Positions 43,667 to 53,495 of a DNA stretch of 64,000 nt are shown here, piece after piece. The stretch's first letter is position 1; every line of letters begins with the position of its first letter. The position numbers were made by a program, and so were the translations under genes. This DNA comes from Stutzerimonas stutzeri (lineage in GTDB: Bacteria; Pseudomonadota; Gammaproteobacteria; Pseudomonadales; Pseudomonadaceae), in contig NZ_CP007441.1 of the NCBI RefSeq assembly GCF_000590475.1, positions 3,664,660 through 3,728,659 on the forward strand. Direction: 5' to 3'. A model generated the notes under the pieces. The model made no database searches. It worked only from the letters and a program-made list of their open reading frames with translations, and was not told the DNA's origin.

Positions 43667-43954
43667 ATGGCGCTTGAACGCTCCGAGGTGGAGAAGATCG
43701 CTCATCTGGCCCGCCTGGGCCTGAATGAAGACGACCTGCCCCGCACCACCGAGACCCTGAATAACATCCTGGGCCTGGTCGACCGCATGCAAGCGGTCGA
43801 CACCACCGACATCGAGCCGCTCGCTCATCCGCTGGAAACCCATCAGCGCTTGCGCCCCGACGCGGTCACAGAACGCAACCAGCGTGATGCCTACCAGGCG
43901 ATCGCGCCAGCCGTTGAAGACGGCCTGTATCTGGTCCCGCGGGTGATCGAGTAA
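43667..43954 (+). CDS. gatC: Asp-tRNA(Asn)/Glu-tRNA(Gln) amidotransferase subunit C
   Basis: GatC is the small stabilising subunit of GatCAB, which amidates misacylated Asp-tRNA(Asn) and Glu-tRNA(Gln). The 95-residue protein starts MALERSEVEKIAHLARLGL and includes VDRMQAVDTTDIEPLAHPLE. GGAG lies ten bases before the ATG. The open frame extends 30 codons further, without similarity. It is divergent from mreB and precedes gatA. Confidence 0.95.
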   Translation: MALERSEVEKIAHLARLGLNEDDLPRTTETLNNILGLVDRMQAVDTTDIEPLAHPLETHQRLRPDAVTERNQRDAYQAIAPAVEDGLYLVPRVIE

Positions 43955-43968
43955 TGAAGGACGCCGAC

Positions 43969-45420
<1,452 letters not shown>

Positions 45421-45430
45421 GGACGAACAC

Positions 45431-46876
45431 ATGCAATGGGAAACCGTGATCGGGCTGGAAATCCACGCACAGCTCGCGACTGAATCGAAGATCTTCTCCG
45501 GCAGCGCCACCACCTTTGGCGCCGAGCCCAACACCCAGGCCAGCCTAATTGACTTGGGCATGCCCGGCACGCTGCCGGTGCTCAATGCCGAAGCCGTGCG
45601 CATGGCCTGCAAGTTCGGCCTGGCAATTGATGCCGAGATCGCCGGCAAGAACGTCTTCGCCCGCAAGAACTACTTCTACCCGGATCTGCCCAAGGGCTAC
45701 CAGACCAGCCAGATGGACCATCCCATCGTCGGCAAGGGCTTCCTCGACATTACCTTGGAAGATGGCTCGCAGAAACGCATCGGCATCACTCGCGCGCATC
45801 TGGAAGAAGACGCCGGCAAGAGCTTGCACGAAGACTTCCACGGCATGAGTGGGATCGACCTCAACCGTGCCGGCACGCCGTTGTTGGAAATCGTTTCCGA
45901 GCCAGACATTCGCAGCGCCAAGGAAGCGGTGGCCTATGTCAAAGCCATTCACGCGCTGGTGCGCTACCTGGGTATCTGCGACGGCAACATGGCTGAAGGC
46001 TCGCTGCGCTGTGACTGCAACGTTTCGGTACGCCCCAAAGGTCAGGCCGAGTTCGGCACCCGCGCCGAGATCAAGAACGTCAATTCCTTCCGCTTCATCG
46101 AGAAGGCGATCAACCATGAAGTGCAGCGTCAGATCGAGCTGATCGAGGACGGCGGCAAGGTTGTCCAGGAAACCCGCCTGTACGACCCGAACAAGGACGA
46201 GACGCGCTCTATGCGCAGCAAGGAAGAAGCCAACGACTATCGCTACTTCCCCTGCCCCGACCTGCTGCCCGTGATGATCGAACAGAGCTTCCTCGACGAG
46301 GTACGCGCCAGCCTACCGGAACTGCCGGTCGAGAAGCGCGAGCGCTTTCAGCGCAAGTTCGGCCTGTCCGCCTATGACGCCGATGTCCTGGCCGCGAGCC
46401 GCGAGATGGCTGACTACTTCGAGGCGGTGCAGCAGGTCTGCGGTGACTCCAAGCTGGCCGCCAACTGGGTTATGGGCGAGCTCTCCAGCCTGCTCAACAA
46501 GGACAATCTGGATATCGATCAGTCGCCCGTCTCTGCCCAACAACTGGGTGGCATGATCCAGCGCATCAAGGACAACACCATCAGCGGCAAGATCGCCAAG
46601 ATGGTCTTCGAGGCGATGGCCGCCGGCGAAGGCTCGGCCGATGAGATCATCGAGAAGAAAGGTCTCAAGCAGGTCACGGACTCCGGCGCTATCGAGAAGA
46701 TGCTCGACGAGGTGCTGGCGGCCAACGCCGAGCAGGTCGAACAATACCGCGCCTCGGATGAAGCCAAGCGCGGCAAGATGTTCGGCTTCTTCGTCGGTCA
46801 GGCCATGAAGGCGTCCAAGGGCAAAGCCAACCCCGCTCAGGTCAATCAGCTGCTCAAAAGCAAGCTCGAGGGGTGA
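45431..46876 (+). CDS. gatB: Asp-tRNA(Asn)/Glu-tRNA(Gln) amidotransferase subunit B
   Basis: GatB binds and phosphorylates the tRNA-linked Asp or Glu before amidation. The 481-residue protein starts MQWETVIGLEIHAQLATESK, with ARKNYFYPDLPKGYQ, LEEDAGKSLH and the C-terminal YqeY/tail domain ending NPAQVNQLLKSKLEG. The frame runs upstream into gatA, but the ATG at 45431 is the family start. A pair of GC-rich hairpins follows. Confidence 0.97.
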   Translation: MQWETVIGLEIHAQLATESKIFSGSATTFGAEPNTQASLIDLGMPGTLPVLNAEAVRMACKFGLAIDAEIAGKNVFARKNYFYPDLPKGYQTSQMDHPIVGKGFLDITLEDGSQKRIGITRAHLEEDAGKSLHEDFHGMSGIDLNRAGTPLLEIVSEPDIRSAKEAVAYVKAIHALVRYLGICDGNMAEGSLRCDCNVSVRPKGQAEFGTRAEIKNVNSFRFIEKAINHEVQRQIELIEDGGKVVQETRLYDPNKDETRSMRSKEEANDYRYFPCPDLLPVMIEQSFLDEVRASLPELPVEKRERFQRKFGLSAYDADVLAASREMADYFEAVQQVCGDSKLAANWVMGELSSLLNKDNLDIDQSPVSAQQLGGMIQRIKDNTISGKIAKMVFEAMAAGEGSADEIIEKKGLKQVTDSGAIEKMLDEVLAANAEQVEQYRASDEAKRGKMFGFFVGQAMKASKGKANPAQVNQLLKSKLEG

Positions 46877-46884
46877 ACCGACAA

Positions 46885-46930
46885 GAGGCGGGCCGGGCCC
46901 GCCTCGCTTGCGCCCTGCCCGCAGGGCGGA
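46885..46930 (+). terminator. two GC-rich hairpins after gatB
   Basis: GAGGCGGG/CCCGCCTC (46885-46905, loop CCGGG) is followed at once by CGCCCTGC/GCAGGGCG around CC. There is no U-tract, so termination efficiency is uncertain. Confidence 0.45.
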
Positions 46931-47055
46931 CAGCTCGCGTGTAGGCGCCCGCCGAAACGCTGAACGGCTGCCTCGTTTGACGCTCCAAGTTTTTCGAGGC
47001 CATTGCCTGCTCCGCAGGCCGGTATTCGACTGACTCCGTCCAGGAAAGGTAGCTC

Positions 47056-47439
47056 ATGCGAACCAGACTGCTGCTTGCTGCGCTGTTCCTGGGCCTGATG
47101 AGCGGCTGCGGCGAAAAGCCGGACGTCGAACCGAAAGCCAAAAGCACCTTCATTCAGGAAGGCGAAGCCTCTTACTACGCTCGCAGCTTTCACGGCGAGC
47201 AGACCGCCAGCGGCGAAACCTTCAATCAGAACGAACGGGTTGCCGCACACATGACGTTGCCATTCGGTACGCGGGTGAAGGTGACCAACCTGGACAATGG
47301 CAGGCAGGTCACTGTGCGTATCGTCGATCGGGGCCCATACAAGCCGGGACGAATCATCGATTTGTCGCGCACCGCTGCCGACAAGCTCGACCTGCTCGAA
47401 GACGGCATTGTCAGGGTAAAAATCGAAAGAGTGGACTGA
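47056..47439 (+). CDS. small RlpA-like (DPBB) lipoprotein
   Basis: The 127-residue protein has a lipobox (LFLGLMSGC, Cys about residue 18) and then a double-psi beta-barrel domain of the RlpA type: GEASYYARSFHGEQTASGE, MTLPFGTRVKVTN and VRIVDRGPYKPGRIIDLS. RlpA in P. aeruginosa is a lytic transglycosylase acting on naked glycan at the septum. This one is much shorter and lacks a SPOR domain, so it is a paralogue rather than RlpA itself. The catalytic-type Asp in DRGP is present. AAAGG lies upstream of the ATG. Confidence 0.88.
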   Translation: MRTRLLLAALFLGLMSGCGEKPDVEPKAKSTFIQEGEASYYARSFHGEQTASGETFNQNERVAAHMTLPFGTRVKVTNLDNGRQVTVRIVDRGPYKPGRIIDLSRTAADKLDLLEDGIVRVKIERVD

Positions 47440-47469
47440 CAGGGCCGCGCGCCCGAACACGGAGTTTCG

Positions 47470-48555
47470 ATGAGTTTGATGATTTCCGCCTATCTGATCG
47501 CCGGGCTGGTATTGCTGGTGGTGGGCGCCGAAGCGCTGGTACGCGGCGCCGTGAAGCTGGCCGCGCGCTTTGGTATTTCCCCGCTGATCATTGGCCTGAC
47601 CGTCGTCGCGTTCGGCACCAGCGCACCGGAAACGGCAGTCAGCATCCAGGCCTCGTTGAACGGCAGCGGCGACATCGCCGTCGGCAATGTAATCGGCAGC
47701 AACATCGCCAACATCCTGCTGATTCTCGGTCTGTCCGCCCTGGTGGCCCCGTTGCTGGTATCGCGTCAGCTGGTGCGCCTCGACGTGCCGGTGATGATCG
47801 GCGCCGGAGTGCTGACTTTCGGCCTCGCCTCGAACGGTACCGTCAGTCGTCTGGACGGCTGCGTTCTGCTGGCGCTTCTTTTGCTCTATACGTTGTTTCT
47901 GGTCATCGCCAGCAGACGCGAGAAGCAGCGCGCACAACGGGACGAGTTCGCCGTCGAGTACAGCGCCGAGGGGCAGGCCAAGCCATTCGGTTGGGTATTG
48001 CAGCTGTTGCTGATCCTGCTTGGGCTGGGCCTGCTGATTGCAGGGTCCAACCTGCTGATCGAAGGCGCAGTGGCATTGGCGCGAGCACTTGGCCTGTCGG
48101 AACTGGTCATTGGCCTCACCGTGATTGCCGTCGGCACCTCGCTACCCGAGTTGGCGACTTCATTGCTGGCCGTCTACCGAGGCGAGCGCGATATCGCCGT
48201 CGGCAACGTCGTCGGCAGCTGTATCTTCAACCTGCTGCTCGTGCTCGGCGCCGGGGCACTGGTCTCGACCAATGGCCTGTCCATTTCGCCCAATGCGCTG
48301 GCCTTCGATCTGCCGGTCATGCTCGCGGTGTTTGCCGCCTGCCTGCCGATCTTCTTTTCCGGCTACCGCATAAACCGCTGGGAAGGCTCGCTGTTCTTCG
48401 GCTATTACCTGGCCTATACGCTGTATCTGGTGATGTTCTCCACCGGCCTGCCGGCAATCAGTCTGTTGCGCCATGCAATGACTTGGTACGTATTGCCCTT
48501 GACCGCCATCACGCTTTTGGTGATCTTTCTGCGCGCCTGGAAATACCAGCGCTGA
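47470..48555 (+). CDS. calcium/sodium antiporter, copy 1 (YrbG/CaCA family)
   Basis: The 361-residue protein has ten to eleven membrane segments with the duplicated alpha motifs of the CaCA superfamily: FGTSAPETAVS and GNVIGSNIANILLILG in the first half, VGTSLPELATS and GNVVGSCIFNLLLVLG in the second. These carry the ion-coordinating Thr, Ser, Glu and Asn. The second motif has Cys where copy 2 and most relatives have Asn (GSN). It forms a tandem pair with the next gene; only 30 bases separate them. Confidence 0.93.
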   Translation: MSLMISAYLIAGLVLLVVGAEALVRGAVKLAARFGISPLIIGLTVVAFGTSAPETAVSIQASLNGSGDIAVGNVIGSNIANILLILGLSALVAPLLVSRQLVRLDVPVMIGAGVLTFGLASNGTVSRLDGCVLLALLLLYTLFLVIASRREKQRAQRDEFAVEYSAEGQAKPFGWVLQLLLILLGLGLLIAGSNLLIEGAVALARALGLSELVIGLTVIAVGTSLPELATSLLAVYRGERDIAVGNVVGSCIFNLLLVLGAGALVSTNGLSISPNALAFDLPVMLAVFAACLPIFFSGYRINRWEGSLFFGYYLAYTLYLVMFSTGLPAISLLRHAMTWYVLPLTAITLLVIFLRAWKYQR

Positions 48556-48585
48556 GCCCCCCTTTCCCTCCTGGAGCGCCCTTTC

Positions 48586-49674
48586 GTGTCCCTGATGACA
48601 TTCGTCTATTTGATCGCCGGCCTGGTGCTTCTTGTTGCTGGCGCCGAGGTGCTGGTGCGCGGCGCGGCCAAGCTGGCGGCGCAGTTCGGCATTCCGCCGC
48701 TGATCATCGGCCTCACCGTCGTGGCCTTCGGTACCAGTGCTCCGGAGACGGCGGTAAGTGTGCAGGCATCGATCAATGGCAGCGGCGATATCGCCATCGG
48801 CAACGTGCTCGGAAGCAACATCGCCAACGTGCTGCTGATCCTCGGCATGACTTCACTGATCGCGCCGTTGATCGTATCCCGTCAGCTGATTCGTCTCGAT
48901 GTGCCGATCATGATCGGCGCCAGCTTGCTCACCTACGCGCTGGCCTGGGACGGTGCATTGAGCCGGCTCGACGGCGCGCTGCTATTTGCCTTGGTTGTCA
49001 GCTATACGTTGTTCCTGATCATCAGCAGCCGTCGCGCCAGTGCAGCCGCAACGGCCGATGATGAGTTCGCCAGAGAATTCGGCCTCAGTGCCCAACCCAA
49101 GCCCTACGCCAGCCTGATCAATGCAGGACTGGTGATAGGTGGGCTGGTGCTGCTGGTGGCCGGCTCCCACTTTCTGGTGGAAGGTGCCGTATCGCTGGCG
49201 CGCGCGCTGGGTCTGTCGGAACTGGTGATCGGCCTGACCGTAATTGCCGTCGGCACCTCGCTTCCGGAGCTGGCCACCTCGATCCTCGCGGCCATCCGCG
49301 GAGAGCGCGACATCGCCGTGGGCAATATCGTCGGTAGCAATATCTTCAACCTTCTATGCGTACTGGGACTGGCCTCGCTGGTATCGCCGGAAGCGATCGG
49401 GGTGGCCGCCAACGCGCTGGCCTTTGACTTCCCGGTCATGATCGCCGTGGCCCTGGCTTGCCTACCGATCTTTTTCACCGGCTATAGCATCAACCGCTGG
49501 GAAGGCCTGTTATTTCTGGCCTATTACGTCGCCTATACGCTCTATCTGGTGATGGCGAGCACCGGGCAACCGTTTGCCGAGACGTTTGGCGACGCGATGA
49601 TTGGCTATGCCGTACCGCTTACCCTGGTGACCTTGCTGGTGATTGCCAGCCGGGCTTGGCGGAAACAGCGCTGA
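48586..49674 (+). CDS. calcium/sodium antiporter, copy 2 (YrbG/CaCA family)
   Basis: The 362-residue product is clearly homologous to copy 1 over its whole length, with FGTSAPETAVS, GNVLGSNIANVLLILG, VGTSLPELATS and GNIVGSNIFNLLCVLG. It probably exports Ca2+ in exchange for Na+ or H+ across the inner membrane. Translation starts at GTG with GGAG ten bases upstream; the nearby ATG (LMTFVYLIAGL) would be too short. The pair arose by tandem duplication and has diverged substantially. Confidence 0.93.
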   Translation: MSLMTFVYLIAGLVLLVAGAEVLVRGAAKLAAQFGIPPLIIGLTVVAFGTSAPETAVSVQASINGSGDIAIGNVLGSNIANVLLILGMTSLIAPLIVSRQLIRLDVPIMIGASLLTYALAWDGALSRLDGALLFALVVSYTLFLIISSRRASAAATADDEFAREFGLSAQPKPYASLINAGLVIGGLVLLVAGSHFLVEGAVSLARALGLSELVIGLTVIAVGTSLPELATSILAAIRGERDIAVGNIVGSNIFNLLCVLGLASLVSPEAIGVAANALAFDFPVMIAVALACLPIFFTGYSINRWEGLLFLAYYVAYTLYLVMASTGQPFAETFGDAMIGYAVPLTLVTLLVIASRAWRKQR

Positions 49675-49759
49675 ACCGATAGCGCTTTCTGGGTGACTTG
49701 ATCGCCAAACGCGCCGCGACGGGCCGCAAGCCGGCCGCGTTGCTCGATGGCCGCGTCAA

Positions 49760-50185
49760 TCAACCTTCGCGAACCTGCAACCGCGGCAGCTCAACCACCT
49801 GTGCGGTCTCTTCTTCGTCACCCATCCGATGCAGCGTGCCGTCGACCACGGCACCGTTCTCCATGCTCAGTTGGCGGTAACGGATATTGCCCTGCACCCT
49901 CGCATTGGAATGCAGTTCGAGGAGATGCTCGACCACCAGGTCCCCAACGACGGTGCCGTCGATCAGCGCATCGTAACTGCTGACATCACCCTCGATTCGC
50001 CCATCAGTGCTCAGCGCCAGAAGGCTATGGGTTCCTGGCTTGTGGCATACGTTGCCCTTCACCGTGCCACTGACTTTCAGCCCTTCCTCGAACTCCATGT
50101 CCCCGACCAACGAGACATTGCCGGAAATCAGGCTTGAGAACTGGTCGATGCTGACTCGCACCGCCTTCTTTTTGTTGAACATCAT
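49760..50185 (-). CDS. bactofilin family cytoskeletal protein
   Basis: The 141-residue protein is a bactofilin (DUF583): a short N-terminus, then repeats of a right-handed beta helix (SGNVSLVGDMEFEEGLKVSG, VSSYDALIDGTVVGDL, HSNARVQGNIRYRQL). Bactofilins self-polymerise without nucleotide and scaffold envelope enzymes. It is the last gene of an M23 peptidase / coiled-coil membrane protein / bactofilin run, which suggests control of local peptidoglycan cutting. Confidence 0.9.
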   Translation of the reverse strand: MMFNKKKAVRVSIDQFSSLISGNVSLVGDMEFEEGLKVSGTVKGNVCHKPGTHSLLALSTDGRIEGDVSSYDALIDGTVVGDLVVEHLLELHSNARVQGNIRYRQLSMENGAVVDGTLHRMGDEEETAQVVELPRLQVREG

Positions 50186-50199
50186 CTACTCCAGAATCA

Positions 50200-50544
50200 T
50201 TAACGGGCTTTCTTCTGCTGCCGGAAGAACGCCAGGTCAGTCTGCAATCGCTCGATCTGCGCGGATAGCAGGGCGATGCGCCCGAGCAGTTGCTCCTGCG
50301 TCGCCTCGGCTTCCTGGCGCTGCAAGCGGCCCTGCTCGAGTGCGTCCTGAAGCGCCTGACTTTCAGCGACCAGTGTGGCAAGCCGCTGTTCGTGCGCGGC
50401 GTTTTCATGGTTGCGTAAGTACAGTAAGGCGGCGATCAGGCAGAGCATCGTCGCGCAAACCAAAAGCCATGGGCGGATGGGGCGAGCGGCCAGCAGGCGG
50501 TGTTCGGCACGCACCAGCTCGCGGGTATTGGGCCTTCTAATCAT
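50200..50544 (-). CDS. single-pass membrane protein with coiled coil (DUF6776-like)
   Basis: The 114-residue product has a basic N-terminus (MIRRPNTRELVRAEHR), one membrane helix (about 25-43, WLLVCATMLCLIAALLYL) and a heptad-rich coiled coil to the C-terminus (about 48-108). The ATG overlaps the M23 gene stop by eight bases. The arrangement resembles Pseudomonas DUF6776 proteins beside bactofilins. Function is unknown; it may link the cytoplasmic scaffold to the periplasmic peptidase. Confidence 0.7.
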   Translation of the reverse strand: MIRRPNTRELVRAEHRLLAARPIRPWLLVCATMLCLIAALLYLRNHENAAHEQRLATLVAESQALQDALEQGRLQRQEAEATQEQLLGRIALLSAQIERLQTDLAFFRQQKKAR

Positions 50545-51520
50545 CAGCCTGAGCATCGTCGGCACGTTCAAAATCGCCAAGGGCGAGGAAGCGCTGCGGG
50601 TCGACGAATCGGCCGTTGTGCAGCACCTCGAAATGAAGGTGCGGGCCGGTGGAGCGGCCTGTGGAACCCACGGCGCCGATCCGCTGCTCTGGCGTCACCA
50701 GATCTCCCGCTCGCACGTACCTTCGCGACAGATGTGCGTAGCGAGTCATGAGCTGATTACCGTGGTCGATCTCTACCACCTTGCCGTATCCGCCACGGGT
50801 ACCGGCGAAGCGAACCCGCCCTCCGGCCGCGGCGTGCACGTCGGAACCGGAGCGCAACGCAAAATCCACTCCCGAGTGAAAGGCAGCCTGCTTTCTGAAC
50901 GGGTCTATTCGGTTGCCATAGGCCGACCCCAGCCGGGCCGCACCAACAGGACGGCGCGATGGAATCGCCATAAGCGCGGCGTTGCGCTCGGCCACGCGCT
51001 GCATCATCCCGTCGAGTACCACCCGCAAACAGCGCGCCGAGGTCTCGGTGCGCTGCAGATCATCCAGCGATACGCTATCGGCCTTCAGTGACAGCTCATT
51101 CGAGCAGCCTTGTGGCGGCAGCAAGATACCGCCCTGCCCTGAGCTGTCGGCCGGTTGCTCCGGCACCAGAAGTGGCAACAGTGTTGGGTCGAGGGCTGAA
51201 AGCTGCTCATTCAGGATGCGCTGTTCACCCATCATTTCCTGCAGCGCGAGCACATCCGACTGCAGCGATTTCAACCGACCTACCACCTTGCCGACGCGCG
51301 CGATGGCGAAACGACCCTCACTGTCCAGGCCAGGCTCGCCCATAAGGACGGATTCCTCCACGGAGCCCATATCTCGCCCGATCCAGACGCCGCCGGCAAA
51401 GGTTCCGAAATTGACCAGCAGCAACAAGGCCAGCCCCGGGGCGAGCTTGCGGCGCAGGCTTACGACACGATTAGCATCGCGGGTCAGCGAACGGCTCGAA
51501 GGTATGAAAAACGACATCAT
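50537..51520 (-). CDS. M23 (LytM) family metallopeptidase
   Basis: The 327-residue protein has an N-terminal membrane anchor (about 25-47), a helical linker (about 75-125) and a C-terminal LytM domain with intact zinc ligands: HSGVDFALRSGSDVHAA (HxxxD) and TGPHLHFEVLHNGRFVDP (HxH). It is therefore likely to be an active D,D-endopeptidase that cuts peptidoglycan cross-links, not a degenerate activator. GGGGGAA precedes the ATG. It leads the run with the coiled-coil protein and bactofilin. Confidence 0.93.
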   Translation of the reverse strand: MMSFFIPSSRSLTRDANRVVSLRRKLAPGLALLLLVNFGTFAGGVWIGRDMGSVEESVLMGEPGLDSEGRFAIARVGKVVGRLKSLQSDVLALQEMMGEQRILNEQLSALDPTLLPLLVPEQPADSSGQGGILLPPQGCSNELSLKADSVSLDDLQRTETSARCLRVVLDGMMQRVAERNAALMAIPSRRPVGAARLGSAYGNRIDPFRKQAAFHSGVDFALRSGSDVHAAAGGRVRFAGTRGGYGKVVEIDHGNQLMTRYAHLSRRYVRAGDLVTPEQRIGAVGSTGRSTGPHLHFEVLHNGRFVDPQRFLALGDFERADDAQADD

Positions 51521-51690
51521 GCATTCCCCCGGAAACAAGGCGGCCAACCTCAGGCAGGCAGCCATCGGTCATCCAGGACTAATGTGTCGGAAGCGGTTAG
51601 TTTTTTCTGAGGCCTATTGTCCGATTAAGACCATTTCAGAGCGTCTCATCGTCCGAAAGCCGAAATCGATCACAATCCCGACCGGCTGGG

Positions 51691-52632
51691 CTAGATCCAG
51701 CCTAGCCAGCCGAGCAGGAGGAGCCCGACATTGATGCTCAGCGCCGCCATCAGTGTGGTAATTACGATGATGATCGCGGCCAGCTGATGATTGGCGTTCA
51801 CCGCCCGTGCCATGACGAAGCTGGCCGAGGCCGTCGGGCAAGCGAAGTAGAGAAACAGAATGCCCAGATCCGCACCGCGAAAGCCGCACAGCCAGGCTCC
51901 CACTGTCGCCAGCGCGGGCAGCCAGACCATTTTCATCAGACTCGAACTCATCGCAATGCGACTGCTTTCACGCAGCACCGAGAGCGATAGCGTGCCGCCG
52001 ATGCAGATGAGCGCCAACGGCAGGGTCATCTGCGCGAAATACTGGCCCGAAGTCATCAGCCAGTCCGGCAGCGGGATCTGCCAATAGGCAAAGGGGACGG
52101 CCGCCGTCACCCCGATGACCAAGGGGTTGCGCAGGATGCTGAGCAGGATGGCGTCGGCGCTGGCGCGCCCGTCCGGGTTGTAGATAGCCAGAATCAATGC
52201 CGACAAGCTGTTGTAGACCAGTATCACCACGCCTGCCAGGACACCACCCAGCGAAAGCCCGTAGTCGCCGTAGAGGCTGGTCGCCAGCGCCAGACCAACG
52301 ATGCCGTTATTGCCCCGAAACGCCCCCTGAATATAGACGCCACGGTCTATCAGCGGGCAGCGCCAGAGCGCCCAGGCCCAGGCCAGAAAAAAAGTCGTCA
52401 CGGTGGCAATGACGTAATAGGCCAACAGCGTCGGCTGCAGCGCGGCGTCCAGATCGGCTCGAATGATCGAGATGAACAGCAGCGTCGGCATCGTGGCCTT
52501 GAACACCAGGGCCGAAGCGGTCTGAATAAAGGCCGCGTCGATCCAGCCCAGCCGCTTGAGCGCTACACCGATAAACAGCATGACGAAGACCGGGGTGGTA
52601 ATACCCAGGGTCTGGATGGCAACTGAAAGCAT
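51691..52632 (-). CDS. AEC family (auxin efflux carrier-type) transporter
   Basis: The 313-residue protein has about ten hydrophobic segments in two halves, with the AEC features GWIDAAFIQTASALVFKATMP, FRGNNGIVGLALA, and LMTSGQYFAQMTLPLALICIGG near residue 195. Members export small carboxylates or other anions; the substrate here is unknown. The start lies 46 bases downstream of a 7 bp tandem array. Confidence 0.9.
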   Translation of the reverse strand: MLSVAIQTLGITTPVFVMLFIGVALKRLGWIDAAFIQTASALVFKATMPTLLFISIIRADLDAALQPTLLAYYVIATVTTFFLAWAWALWRCPLIDRGVYIQGAFRGNNGIVGLALATSLYGDYGLSLGGVLAGVVILVYNSLSALILAIYNPDGRASADAILLSILRNPLVIGVTAAVPFAYWQIPLPDWLMTSGQYFAQMTLPLALICIGGTLSLSVLRESSRIAMSSSLMKMVWLPALATVGAWLCGFRGADLGILFLYFACPTASASFVMARAVNANHQLAAIIIVITTLMAALSINVGLLLLGWLGWI

Positions 52633-52677
52633 GGATGGGCTCGGCCGCAGAGACGCCGCCTATGGTAGTCGCTTATG

Positions 52678-52796
52678 AGCTGGAAGCTGGAAGCTGGAAG
52701 CTGGAAGCTGGAAGCTGGAAGCTGGAAGCTGGAAGCTGGAAGCTGGAAGCTGGAAGCTGGAAGCTGGAAGCTGGAAGCTGGAAGCTGGAAGCTGGA
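52678..52796. repeat. 17 perfect tandem copies of the 7 bp unit AGCTGGA
   Basis: 119 bases read as exactly 17 uninterrupted copies of AGCTGGA. The unit length is not a multiple of three, yet all frames remain open because seven units repeat every 21 bases. The array lies in the promoter region of the AEC transporter gene and behind the roxR stop. Perfect copies imply recent expansion or slippage. Confidence 0.95.
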
Positions 52797-52901
52797 AAGT
52801 CTTCGGGCCGTTTTGAATTCCGCCAAACTTTTCTTTCCGCTTGCCGCTACTGTGCATGCGAGCCGCCAGTCGACCCGCTTCAAGCTTCAGACACTGCTTC
52901 T

Positions 52902-53462
52902 TTAACGCCTTACCGGACGCTTCTGCAGTTTGCGTTGCAACGTCCGCCGGTGCATACCCAGAGCGCGCGCCGTGGCAGAGATATTGCCGTCATGCTCGGC
53001 GAGCACGCGCTGTATGTGCTCCCACTGCAGGCGATCCACCGACATCGGGTTTTCCGGCACCAGCGTATCCAGATCGGCATGCTTGGAAAGCAATGCCGCC
53101 AGCACATCGTCGGCATCGGCGGGCTTGCACAAGTAGTTGCAGGCGCCACGCTTGATCGCCTCGACAGCGGTGGCGATGCTCGAATAACCGGTGAGAATCA
53201 ATACCTTCATCTCCGGGTCCAGTTCGAGCAGCTTGGGCAGCAGGACCAGTCCGGAATCGCCTTCCATCTTAAGGTCCAACACCGCGTAGTCAGGCAATTC
53301 CTGCTTCGCGAGCTCCAGGCCTTCTTCGGCCGATCCGGCGATGCTGACCTGTAGACCCCGACGACTCATGGCTCGCGCCATGACACGGGTAAATGTGGGG
53401 TCGTCATCCACCAGCAGCAGATGAGGCTGATCTTCGCCTTCGTGCTGCAACTCTTCGGTCAT
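52902..53462 (-). CDS. roxR: response regulator RoxR (PrrA/RegA/ActR type)
   Basis: The 186-residue regulator has a receiver domain with phospho-acceptor Asp in DYAVLDLKMEGDSG (about 61), the switch Thr in LILTGYSS and Lys in YLCKPADADD. A Fis-type helix-turn-helix follows (GNISATARALGMHRRTLQRK). This is the single-domain-plus-Fis architecture of redox regulators PrrA, RegA and RoxR. It lies 33 bases after roxS and controls respiratory oxidases in related species. Confidence 0.93.
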   Translation of the reverse strand: MTEELQHEGEDQPHLLLVDDDPTFTRVMARAMSRRGLQVSIAGSAEEGLELAKQELPDYAVLDLKMEGDSGLVLLPKLLELDPEMKVLILTGYSSIATAVEAIKRGACNYLCKPADADDVLAALLSKHADLDTLVPENPMSVDRLQWEHIQRVLAEHDGNISATARALGMHRRTLQRKLQKRPVRR

Positions 53463-53495
53463 GTTCGCATTCCTCGCATTGTGATCACGTCAGAC

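Noticed and set aside
46846..47937. A 363-codon minus-strand frame across the end of gatB, the RlpA-like gene and antiporter copy 1
   Set aside because: It spans three real plus-strand genes and is a by-product of their codon bias.
47991..49061. A 356-codon plus-strand frame across the two antiporters
   Set aside because: It is the shifted frame of both antiporters; its Arg/Pro-rich translation shows no membrane segments.
52660..52905. Open frames with SWKLEAG or SSFQLPA repeats
   Set aside because: They come from the 7 bp array, which is open in all frames and on both strands; no start signal or family match.
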